From assembly GCA_029239415.1 (NCBI GenBank), contig JAQZAY010000141.1, positions 1 through 8,979 of the forward strand: a DNA stretch of 8,979 bases, given 5' to 3'. Position 1 is the stretch's first letter. Each line of letters opens with the position of its first letter. Below are positions 1-6,546 of the stretch, piece after piece. This stretch comes from Pseudomonas sp. (GTDB lineage: Bacteria; Pseudomonadota; Gammaproteobacteria; Pseudomonadales; Pseudomonadaceae). The position numbers and the translations under genes were made by a program. The notes beneath the pieces were generated by a model. It was not told the origin of the DNA and did not search any database. It saw only the letters and a list, made by a program, of their open reading frames with translations.

Positions 1-1
1 G

Positions 2-790
<789 letters not shown>

Positions 791-864
791 CGGGCCTGCT
801 GCTGCTTTCGGGCAGGGCTTGATCTGCCGTACAGAGTCCCGGGCGGGATCGCCACCTGTTCATC

Positions 865-892
865 GACACCGGCCTTGCCACGGCCTGGTGTC
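865..892 (+). other. Stem-loop in the dctP-dctQ intercistronic gap
   Basis: Arms GACACCGGCC (865-874) and GGCCTGGTGTC (882-892) pair over 10 bp with one bulged T; the loop is TTGCCAC. No U-tract follows, so it is not a typical intrinsic terminator. The gap between dctP and dctQ is 163 bases, against a 4-base overlap between dctQ and dctM. TRAP binding proteins are needed in excess over the membrane subunits, so a 3' stem-loop that stabilises dctP mRNA or attenuates the downstream genes is a reasonable inference. I see no convincing promoter in the rest of the gap. Confidence 0.5.
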
Positions 893-953
893 GGGCCTTG
901 GCATCACTGCCCGGTTCTTTGCTTCGCTACCGCTTCATTGATGGAGATCCCCC

Positions 954-1595
954 ATGCACGCTGTCGCCCGTGTCTGGAACCGCGTTGAAGAACTGCTCGT
1001 GGCCTTCCTCCTGGCAGGCATGACGCTGATTACCTTTGCGTATGTGGTGTTCAACAACATCTACGGGGTTTTCTACGCCCTGGGTGATTCGCTGCCCTTC
1101 GCCAGCGATTTCATGTTCAGTATCGGCGACGGCATCATGTTCATCGCCCAGGAAATGACCTGGAGCGTGGCGCTGACCAAGGCCATGTTTGGCTGGCTGA
1201 TTTTCGTCGGCCTGGCCTGGGGTGTCCGCATCGGCGCGCATATTGGCGTCGACCTGCTGGTGCGCCTCTTCAAGCCCGCACTGCAACGAGCAGTGGCGAT
1301 TCTTGCGCTGCTGGGCTGCATGGCGTACTGCGCGCTGATGGCCTACTCCAGCGAGCAATGGGTCGCCACCCTGTTCACCGCCGGCATCGGCGCCGAGGAC
1401 CTCGACCGCTTCGGGATCAAGCAGTGGCACATCGTGATCATCGTGCCGGTCGGCTTCACCTTGATGTTCATACGCTTCGTGCAGGTCCTGGTGGAGGTCA
1501 TACAGGGCAGGAAGCTGAACATCGGAGGCCACGGCGAAGCTGAAGATGCCGTGAAACTGGCAGAAGAGACCAATGCCCAGGAGGCCAAACGATGA
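954..1595 (+). CDS. dctQ: TRAP transporter small permease subunit DctQ
   Basis: Small inner-membrane subunit of the tripartite ATP-independent periplasmic transporter; it partners the large subunit DctM and is needed for sodium-driven uptake of substrate delivered by DctP. The 213-residue protein has four hydrophobic spans at about residues 12-38, 75-95, 112-133 and 158-182. The conserved GAHIGVD signature (94-100) follows the second span. A longer loop between spans 1 and 2 (about 40-70) and a hydrophilic charged tail (about 188-213) resemble the Pseudomonas aeruginosa-type DctQ as I remember it. The ATG is chosen because GGAG at 942-945 sits 8 bases upstream and the protein then starts just before the first span. 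The stop overlaps the dctM start in an ATGA, so the two are translationally coupled. Confidence 0.94.
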   Translation: MHAVARVWNRVEELLVAFLLAGMTLITFAYVVFNNIYGVFYALGDSLPFASDFMFSIGDGIMFIAQEMTWSVALTKAMFGWLIFVGLAWGVRIGAHIGVDLLVRLFKPALQRAVAILALLGCMAYCALMAYSSEQWVATLFTAGIGAEDLDRFGIKQWHIVIIVPVGFTLMFIRFVQVLVEVIQGRKLNIGGHGEAEDAVKLAEETNAQEAKR

Positions 1596-2875
1596 CCATC
1601 GCTTTTTTGTTCATCGCCCTGTTCGTGCTGATGTTCATCGGCATCCCGGTGGCGATCTCCCTGGGGCTTTCCGGGGCCATGACCATTCTGTTCTTCAGTC
1701 ACGATTCGGTACGGTCGCTGGCGATCAAGCTGTTCGAGACCAGCGAGCACTACACGCTGCTGGCGATACCATTCTTCCTGCTGTCCGGTGCATTCATGAC
1801 GACCGGTGGCGTAGCCCGTCGCCTGATCGATTTCGCCAATGCCTGCGTCGGCCACATCAAGGGCGGCCTGGCCATCGCTGCGATCCTGGCGTGCATGTTG
1901 TTCGCGGCCTTGTGCGGTTCGTCTCCGGCGACGGTAGCCGCGGTCGGGTCGATCGTCATCGCTGGCATGGTGCGTTCGGGTTACAAGAAGGAATTCGCCT
2001 CCGGCATCGTATGCAACGCCGGTACCCTCGGCATCCTGATTCCACCCTCGATCGTCATGGTGGTCTATGCCACGGCAACCGAGACTTCCGTGGGCAAGCT
2101 GTTCATGGCCGGGGTGATACCAGGCTTGCTGCTGGGCGTGGTCCTGATGATCACCATCTACATCATCGCCCGCGTGAAGAACATGCCATCGCTGCCACGC
2201 GCTTCATTCAGGCAGGTCCTCGAGTCCGGACGCAAGGCAGGGTGGGGGCTGCTGTTGCTGGTGATCATCCTTGGCGGCATCTACTCGGGCATGTTCACCC
2301 CGACCGAAGCGGCAGCCGTGGCGGCGGTATACGCGGCCTTCGTGGCGATCTTCATCTACAAGGACATGACCCTGCGCCAGTGCCCGCGGGTGCTGGTCGA
2401 AGCCGGCAAGCTGAGCGTGGTGCTGATGTTCATCATCGCCAACGCCATGCTCTTCGCACACGTGTTGACCACCGAGCAGATTCCCCAATCGATCACCGGC
2501 TGGGTGGTGGAGCAGGGCTTTACCCCGGTCGAGTTCCTGCTGGTGGTGAATATCGTGCTGTTGATCGCGGGTACCTTCATGGAGCCCTCCGCGATCATCC
2601 TGATCCTGGCACCGATCCTGTTCCCCATTGCCATGAAGCTGGGTATCGATCCGATTCACCTGGGCATCATCATGGTAGTGAACATGGAAATCGGCCTGAT
2701 CACGCCACCCACCGGATTGAACCTGTTCGTCACCTCGGCCGTCACCGGCATGCCGTTGACCCGAGTGGTACGTGCGGTTTCGCCGTGGCTGCTGGTGATG
2801 CTCGCGTTCCTGATCCTGGTGACCTATGTCCCGTTCGTTTCCCTGGCGTTGCCGACCTGGCTGGGAATGAGTTGA
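1592..2875 (+). CDS. dctM: TRAP transporter large permease subunit DctM
   Basis: Large integral membrane subunit that forms the substrate path of the C4-dicarboxylate TRAP transporter and works as a secondary, ion-coupled importer with DctQ. Its 427 residues are the normal length for the family. Family motifs in order are GSSPATVAAVGS (109-120), GTLGILIPPS (144-153), GMFTPTEAAAVA (233-244) and NMEIGLITPPTGLNLF (364-379). The paired, internally similar helix-hairpin segments with PP or TP breaks are typical of the DctM/IT superfamily fold. About 11-12 hydrophobic spans are visible. AGGAGG at 1579-1584, 7 bases before the ATG, is a near-perfect ribosome binding site inside the end of dctQ. It is the last gene of the operon; stem-loops and a terminator follow. 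No truncation or frameshift is seen. Confidence 0.96.
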   Translation: MTIAFLFIALFVLMFIGIPVAISLGLSGAMTILFFSHDSVRSLAIKLFETSEHYTLLAIPFFLLSGAFMTTGGVARRLIDFANACVGHIKGGLAIAAILACMLFAALCGSSPATVAAVGSIVIAGMVRSGYKKEFASGIVCNAGTLGILIPPSIVMVVYATATETSVGKLFMAGVIPGLLLGVVLMITIYIIARVKNMPSLPRASFRQVLESGRKAGWGLLLLVIILGGIYSGMFTPTEAAAVAAVYAAFVAIFIYKDMTLRQCPRVLVEAGKLSVVLMFIIANAMLFAHVLTTEQIPQSITGWVVEQGFTPVEFLLVVNIVLLIAGTFMEPSAIILILAPILFPIAMKLGIDPIHLGIIMVVNMEIGLITPPTGLNLFVTSAVTGMPLTRVVRAVSPWLLVMLAFLILVTYVPFVSLALPTWLGMS

Positions 2876-2883
2876 CTCGGGCC

Positions 2884-2941
2884 GGGGGTGTGCGTGATGA
2901 CTCACGCGTAGCGCCCCCGTTGCCTTGCAGGATCCAAGGCA
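2884..2941 (+). other. Two stem-loops in the dctM 3' untranslated region
   Basis: The first is an imperfect stem-loop. GGGGG (2884-2888) pairs with CCCCC (2914-2918) outside an internal loop, and GCGTGA (2892-2897) pairs with TCACGC (2902-2907) around the tetraloop TGAC. The second pairs TGCCTTG (2921-2927) with CAAGGCA (2935-2941), with a 7-base loop. Neither has a following T-tract; the true terminator lies about 65 bases further on. They may protect the mRNA 3' end or may be chance GC-rich structure. The remaining bases of the 2876-3004 gap show nothing else. Confidence 0.35.
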
Positions 2942-3004
2942 GGAGAAAGCGCGCTCAAGGCGCATGGGGCTGGCCCGCTGAGGCGACAAACGAATATGCC
3001 AGAC

Positions 3005-3036
3005 ACAAGAAAGCCCGCGCTAGGCGGGCTTCTTGT
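3005..3036. terminator. Bidirectional intrinsic terminator between dctM and tRNA-Met
   Basis: The core stem AAGCCCGC (3011-3018) pairs with GCGGGCTT (3024-3031) around the loop GCTAG. It extends outward through ACAAGA (3005-3010) against CTTGT (3032-3036) with one bulged A. After the GC core, the + strand reads TTCTTGTATTG and the - strand reads TTTCTTGTGTCT, both T-rich. Its position between two convergent units fits termination of the dctPQM mRNA on the + strand and of the tRNA transcript on the - strand. Confidence 0.85.
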
Positions 3037-3076
3037 ATTGTCCATGAACTTCAGAAGAGGTCTATGAACAAGTATT

Positions 3077-3153
3077 TGGTGGCTACACAGGGACTTGAAC
3101 CCCGGACCCCAGCATTATGAATGCTATGCTCTAACCAACTGAGCTATGTAGCC
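3077..3153 (-). tRNA. tRNA-Met (CAT), elongator type, 3' CCA encoded
   Basis: Read on the - strand, a 77-base cloverleaf is complete. The acceptor GGCTACA pairs with TGTAGCC. The D stem is GCTC/GAGC with the loop AGTTGGTTA. The anticodon stem TAGCA/TGCTG encloses the loop TTCATAA, with anticodon CAT at 3117-3119. The variable loop is GGGTC, and the T stem CGGGG/CCCTG encloses TTCAAGT. A discriminator A and genomically encoded CCA follow. The acceptor GGCTACA and body closely resemble E. coli elongator tRNA-Met. Initiator tRNA would show an unpaired first base and GGG/CCC anticodon-stem pairs, and neither is present. It stands alone with its own promoter and terminator. Confidence 0.98.
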
Positions 3154-3164
3154 AAGTGGCGCGC

Positions 3165-3215
3165 ATTATTAGCTCGAAACGCCTCCCTGTCAACACCCCA
3201 TTTCAAAAAAAATTA
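3165..3215 (-). promoter_or_regulatory. Sigma-70 promoter of tRNA-Met with UP-like tract and GC-rich discriminator
   Basis: On the - strand, TTGACA (3193-3188) is separated by exactly 17 bases from AATAAT (3170-3165), six of six and five of six matches to consensus. Upstream, TTAATTTTTTTTGAAAT (3215-3199) lies at about -42 to -57 and resembles an UP element. Downstream of the -10, GCGCGCC forms a GC-rich discriminator of the kind linked to stringent control of stable RNA. Transcription would begin about 5 bases before the mature tRNA 5' end, leaving a very short leader for RNase P. Confidence 0.85.
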
Positions 3216-3341
3216 ACCTACGATCAATTGCTTAGCCCAGGCCACATTTGCCTTGGCAGCCTGCCGCATGGCGTTGCTCTGCGCGAGCAGGGCACGGAGA
3301 GGGGTCAGTGATTGCGCAGAAGAGGGTAAAAACAGTGGCAT
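3213..3341 (-). CDS. Possible small protein of 42 residues (doubtful)
   Basis: I do not recognise this ORF. It reads MPLFLPSSAQSLTPLRALLA and continues to a C-terminus AWAKQLIVG, with a Ser/Pro-containing start and an Ala-rich, likely helical, basic second half (QAAKANVAWAK). In favour: codons look like normal Pseudomonas usage (CTG, GCC, CAG, AAG), and it fills the otherwise empty gap between the tRNA promoter and fsr. Against: no Shine-Dalgarno sequence precedes the ATG, no clear promoter is visible, and its last bases overlap the AT tract assigned to the tRNA promoter. It would be transcribed divergently from fsr, toward the tRNA gene. It could equally be non-coding spacer. Confidence 0.25.
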   Translation of the reverse strand: MPLFLPSSAQSLTPLRALLAQSNAMRQAAKANVAWAKQLIVG

Positions 3342-3398
3342 TGTGTCGAGTTGTTTCACGATAATTGGATCCCGATCTCGCCCACGGATGTATGTTCC

Positions 3399-4643
3399 AT
3401 GGCCATCAGCAGTATCCAGACTAGTACGACAACCAGTGCCAGCACCTCTCAGGCCAACCCGCTGGTAATGCGCATCATCGGCTTCTGCGCCCTGGCGCAC
3501 CTGATCAACGACCTGATCCAGTCGGTGCTGCCGGCCATCTATCCGCTACTCAAGGCCAACTACGACCTGAGCTTTACGCAGATCGGCCTGATCACCCTGA
3601 CCTTCCAGATCACGGCTTCCCTGCTCCAGCCAGGCGTCGGTTTCTACACTGACCGCAAGCCGACCCCGAACCTGCTGCCGCTGGGCACCCTCTGCACGCT
3701 GGTGGGGATCGTCATGCTGGCGTTCGTCGGCAGCTTCCCGATGATCCTGCTGGCCTCGGCGCTGGTGGGCATCGGCTCGTCGACCTTCCACCCGGAAACC
3801 TCGCGCATCGCGCGCCTGGCCTCGGGCGGGCGCTTTGGCCTGGCGCAGTCGACCTTCCAGGTGGGCGGCAATGCCGGGTCTGCCTTCGGTCCGCTGTTGG
3901 CCGCGGCGATCGTGATCCCGTTCGGCCAGGGCCATGTCGCCTGGTTCGGCCTGGCCGGGCTGTTCTTCTTCGGCGTGACCCTGCTGCTGCGCCGCTGGTA
4001 CAAGGACCACCTCAACCAGTTCAAGGCTCGCGCGGCTGCGAAGGCCACCCACGGCCTGTCCCGCCAGCGGGTGATGGCAGCGCTGGTAGTGCTGGGCTTG
4101 CTGGTGTTCTCCAAGTACTTCTACATGGCCAGCTTCACCAGCTACTTCACCTTCTACCTGATCGAGAAGTTCGACCTGTCGGTGGCCAGCTCGCAGCTGC
4201 ACCTGTTCCTGTTCCTCGGCGCGGTCGCGGCGGGTACCTTCTTCGGCGGGCCGATCGGTGACCGCATTGGCCGCAAGGCGGTGATCTGGTTCTCGATCCT
4301 GGGCGTCGCGCCCTTCACGCTGGCGCTGCCGTACGTCGACCTGTTCTGGACCAGCGTACTGAGCGTAGTGATCGGTTTCATCCTGGCTTCGGCGTTCTCG
4401 GCCATCGTCGTCTATGCCCAGGAGCTGGTACCGGGCAACGTGGGCATGATCGCCGGTATCTTCTTCGGCCTGATGTTCGGCTTCGGTGGCATCGGCGCGG
4501 CGCTGCTGGGTTATCTCGCCGACCTGCGCGGCATCGAGTACGTCTACACCCTGTGTTCGTTCCTGCCGCTGTTCGGCCTGCTGGCGGTGCTGCTGCCATC
4601 GACCGGGAAACGCTCTGCAAAGGACCCTGCTGCCGGCACCTGA
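3399..4643 (+). CDS. fsr: MFS exporter, fosmidomycin resistance (Fsr) family
   Basis: Inner-membrane major facilitator exporter, probably proton-driven; the E. coli family member gives fosmidomycin resistance when overproduced, and the natural substrate is not established. The 414-residue product shows twelve likely membrane spans in two halves. It carries the Fsr-like stretches LTFQITASLLQPGVGFYTD (67-85), TFHPETSRIARLASGG (129-144) and GLAQSTFQVGGNAGS (147-161). The MFS motif A repeat GGPIGDRIGRK (283-293) opens the second half. The ATG at 3399 is preferred over an in-frame TTG at 3351: it gives a length close to E. coli Fsr (~406) and a Ser/Thr-rich cytoplasmic start. Its ribosome site (GGA at 3386-3388) is weak. 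GATAAT at 3360-3365 could be a -10 element but has no good -35. No terminator is seen after the stop. Confidence 0.9.
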   Translation: MAISSIQTSTTTSASTSQANPLVMRIIGFCALAHLINDLIQSVLPAIYPLLKANYDLSFTQIGLITLTFQITASLLQPGVGFYTDRKPTPNLLPLGTLCTLVGIVMLAFVGSFPMILLASALVGIGSSTFHPETSRIARLASGGRFGLAQSTFQVGGNAGSAFGPLLAAAIVIPFGQGHVAWFGLAGLFFFGVTLLLRRWYKDHLNQFKARAAAKATHGLSRQRVMAALVVLGLLVFSKYFYMASFTSYFTFYLIEKFDLSVASSQLHLFLFLGAVAAGTFFGGPIGDRIGRKAVIWFSILGVAPFTLALPYVDLFWTSVLSVVIGFILASAFSAIVVYAQELVPGNVGMIAGIFFGLMFGFGGIGAALLGYLADLRGIEYVYTLCSFLPLFGLLAVLLPSTGKRSAKDPAAGT

Positions 4644-4735
4644 CGCGCCGCAACATCTACCTGCCGTGCTTTGGCCTGTGCGCGGTGAGCATTGCGCTGC
4701 TGGAATGGGCGTTTTCGTCGATCCGTGTAGGCGCG

Positions 4736-4785
4736 AATTGCTGCGCAAGAATCGGAACTCGACCGCTCACCGATTGGGGTAGGAT
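4736..4785 (+). promoter_or_regulatory. Candidate Ada box and promoter of alkA-ada
   Basis: AAT (4736-4738), six bases, then GCAA (4745-4748) matches the AAT-N6-GCAA site bound by methylated Ada at the E. coli ada promoter. A weak -10 candidate, TAGGAT (4780-4785), lies 31 bases downstream of it and about 30 bases before alkA. The -35 position (around 4757-4762, ACTCGA) does not match consensus, as expected of an activator-dependent promoter. An inverted repeat, AATCGG (4750-4755) and CCGATT (4770-4775) with centres 20 bases apart, lies between the box and the -10. The rest of the 4644-4814 gap shows no terminator or gene. Assignment is by motif and context only. Confidence 0.55.
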
Positions 4786-4814
4786 CAAGGTTCGTCCAGC
4801 TGCCAGGGGGTGTC

Positions 4815-5420
4815 ATGCAAGCTTTCGATGAGGCAACGCGCTTTCTGGCCGCCCTCGACCCCGACTGGGACCGCCACGTCGCCATGGTCGGCCCGTGCCT
4901 TCACCGGCCCACCCCGGGGCGCGAGCCGTTCGAGGCGCTGGTACGTGCGATCGCCTACCAGCAACTGCATCCGCGGGCCGGTGATGCCATCCTTGGCCGG
5001 ATGCTGGCATTGTTTCCCGAGGCAGACTTTCCAACGCCTGCCCAATTATTGGCCAGCACCCCTGAGGCACTGCGCGCCTGTGGCTTCTCCGCCAACAAGC
5101 TGGCGACGATCCATGGCATTGCCCAGGCGCGCCTGGACGGCGTGGTGCCTAGCCGGGAGGAAGCACTTGCACTGAGCGACGAAGCGTTGATCGAGCGCCT
5201 GGTGAGCCTGCGCGGGGTAGGGCGCTGGACGGTGGAAATGCTGTTGATCTACAGCCTGGAGCGTGGAGATGTCCTGCCAGTGGATGACCTGGGGGTACGC
5301 GAGGGCTATCGCCGGATGAAAGGGCTGGACAAGGCCCCGACACCGGCGCAGATGCGTTCGCTGGCAGCCGCGTGGCGCCCGCACCGGACGATAGCCTCGT
5401 GGTACTTGTGGCGGGCCTGA
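4815..5420 (+). CDS. alkA: DNA-3-methyladenine glycosylase II, compact AlkA type
   Basis: Base-excision repair enzyme that cleaves the N-glycosidic bond of alkylated purines such as 3-methyladenine, leaving an abasic site. The 201-residue protein belongs to the HhH-GPD superfamily. The helix-hairpin-helix is LRGVGRWTVEM (132-142) and the Gly/Pro-Asp loop is LPVDDLGV (154-161). Asp158 is the likely catalytic residue, matching Asp238 of E. coli AlkA. The end AWRPHRTIASWYLWR (186-200) is also typical. It lacks the N-terminal AlkA domain of the 282-residue E. coli enzyme and is closer in size to the yeast Mag-like short forms. The ATG at 4815 has AGGGGG (4805-4810) 4 bases upstream. ada follows 29 bases after the stop, so the two form an operon of the adaptive response. 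Confidence 0.93.
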   Translation: MQAFDEATRFLAALDPDWDRHVAMVGPCLHRPTPGREPFEALVRAIAYQQLHPRAGDAILGRMLALFPEADFPTPAQLLASTPEALRACGFSANKLATIHGIAQARLDGVVPSREEALALSDEALIERLVSLRGVGRWTVEMLLIYSLERGDVLPVDDLGVREGYRRMKGLDKAPTPAQMRSLAAAWRPHRTIASWYLWRA

Positions 5421-5449
5421 GGGGCCTGCACCCAACAGTGGAAAAAGCC

Positions 5450-6493
5450 ATGATCTTCATCACCGATCCCCAGCGCTGGCAAGCGGTACTGACCCACGAT
5501 CGCACCGCTGCCGGCCATTTCGTCTATGCCGTGCGCACCACCGGCATCTACTGTCACCCGGGCTGCAGCGCCCGCACTCCCAAGCGTGAAAACGTCGAGT
5601 TCTTCCTCACTCCGGCACACGCCCAGGCCGCTGGCTACCGTGCCTGCCAGCGATGTTCCGGAGGTGTCGCTGCACGCAGCGAATGGGTCGCTGATGCCTG
5701 TCGCCTGATCGAGTCCAGCGAGCAACCCTTGGGCCTGGCGCAACTGGGCGAGCACCTGGGCATGAGCCCGTTCCACCTGCAACGCCAGTTCAAGGCCGAG
5801 ACGGGCCTGACACCCAAGGCCTATGCTTCGGCCTACCGGGCGCGCAAGGTACGTGAACGCCTGGGCGACGCCTCCAGCTCGGTCACCGAGGCCATCTACG
5901 ACGCAGGTTTCAACTCCAATAGCCGATTCTACGAAAGCGCGGGCGAGCGCCTGGGCATGCGTCCACGCGAGTTTCGCAATGGCGGCGTGGGGACGACCAT
6001 CCGTTTTGCCATCGGCCAGTGCACGCTGGGTGCGATCCTGGTGGCGCAGAGCGAGCGCGGCCTGTGCGCGATCCTGCTCGACGACGACCCTGAGCAATTG
6101 CTGATCGAACTGCAGGACCAGTTCCCCAAGGCGAGGCTGATTGGCGGTGATGCCGGCTTCGAGCGTCTGGTCGCCGAAGTGGTCGGCTTTGTCGAGGCGC
6201 CCGCGCTGGGCCTCGATCTGCCGCTGGACGTGCAGGGAACGGCGTTCCAGGAGAGAGTCTGGCAGGCCCTGCGCGAGGTGCCGCCTGGCTGCCGGGTGAG
6301 CTACACCGAGATCGCCACGCGGATCGGTGCACCGGGCGCGGTGCGTGCGGTGGCGCAGGCGTGCGCGGCGAACCGCATTGCCGTGGCCATTCCCTGCCAC
6401 CGCGTGGTACGCCATGACGGCGAGCTCAGCGGCTACCGCTGGGGCGTCGAGCGCAAGCGGCGACTGCTCGAACGTGAAACGCCTCCTGCCTGA
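5450..6493 (+). CDS. ada: Ada: bifunctional DNA methyltransferase and transcriptional activator
   Basis: Removes methyl groups from DNA phosphotriesters (N-terminal half) and from O6-methylguanine/O4-methylthymine (C-terminal half) by irreversible transfer to its own cysteines; the N-methylated form activates adaptive-response promoters. The 347 residues (E. coli Ada has 354) show the zinc site Cys35, Cys39, Cys66, Cys69 in TGIYCHPGC and YRACQRC, with Cys35 the expected phosphotriester acceptor. An AraC-type DNA-binding domain follows (about 80-178; LAQLGEHLGMSPFHLQRQF). Next come an Ogt-like N-terminal domain (about 183-262) and the catalytic domain with PCHRVV (315-320), where Cys316 is the acceptor. 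All key residues are present. The ATG at 5450 aligns with the start of E. coli Ada and has GGAAA at 5440-5444. A GTG at 5372 would overlap alkA by 49 bases and add unrelated residues. Confidence 0.96.
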   Translation: MIFITDPQRWQAVLTHDRTAAGHFVYAVRTTGIYCHPGCSARTPKRENVEFFLTPAHAQAAGYRACQRCSGGVAARSEWVADACRLIESSEQPLGLAQLGEHLGMSPFHLQRQFKAETGLTPKAYASAYRARKVRERLGDASSSVTEAIYDAGFNSNSRFYESAGERLGMRPREFRNGGVGTTIRFAIGQCTLGAILVAQSERGLCAILLDDDPEQLLIELQDQFPKARLIGGDAGFERLVAEVVGFVEAPALGLDLPLDVQGTAFQERVWQALREVPPGCRVSYTEIATRIGAPGAVRAVAQACAANRIAVAIPCHRVVRHDGELSGYRWGVERKRRLLERETPPA

Positions 6494-6514
6494 TCCGCAC
6501 GACCGGCGTAGAAT
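6486..6514 (+). promoter_or_regulatory. Weak candidate promoter for the channel gene
   Basis: TAGAAT (6509-6514) matches five of six positions of the -10 consensus. At a 17-base spacing the -35 would be CTGCCT (6486-6491), overlapping the ada stop and poorly matched. If real, transcription would start near 6521, giving a leader of about 26 bases. Without it, the gene would depend on read-through from alkA-ada, since no terminator is visible in the 53-base gap. Confidence 0.3.
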
Positions 6515-6546
6515 CCGCCGATCGCGACATGAAAGAGGAAAGTTCG

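Noticed and set aside
1573..3120. Long + strand ORF of 515 codons overlapping dctM
   Set aside because: It runs in another frame across dctM, which has clear family motifs and a strong ribosome site; the product is rich in Arg, Gly, His and Pro as expected from an out-of-frame reading of GC-rich coding DNA.
3077..3153. tRNA-Met as a phage or island attachment site
   Set aside because: No integrase and no second copy of the tRNA 3' end occur in the window.
3077..3153. tRNA-Ile2 (CAT read as lysidine) or initiator tRNA-Met
   Set aside because: The GGCTACA acceptor and the body match elongator tRNA-Met; the first acceptor base is paired and the anticodon stem lacks the three GC pairs of the initiator.
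3351..3398. Upstream TTG start for fsr
   Set aside because: It would add 16 residues with no similarity to Fsr proteins and has no ribosome binding site; ATG at 3399 gives the usual length.
3546..4748. Long - strand ORF of 400 codons opposite fsr
   Set aside because: Same shadow pattern (Arg/Gln/Glu-rich, no domain), while the + strand product is a clear MFS protein.
4662..4750. Hydrophobic-looking peptide (IYLPCFGLCAVSIALLEWAF) in the gap after fsr, in another frame
   Set aside because: It has no own start or ribosome site, lies after a complete fsr product of normal length, and its frame overlaps fsr; treated as chance rather than a gene remnant or frameshift.
5372..5449. Upstream GTG start for ada inside alkA
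   Set aside because: The extra 26 residues have no counterpart in E. coli Ada, and ATG at 5450 aligns with the family start.
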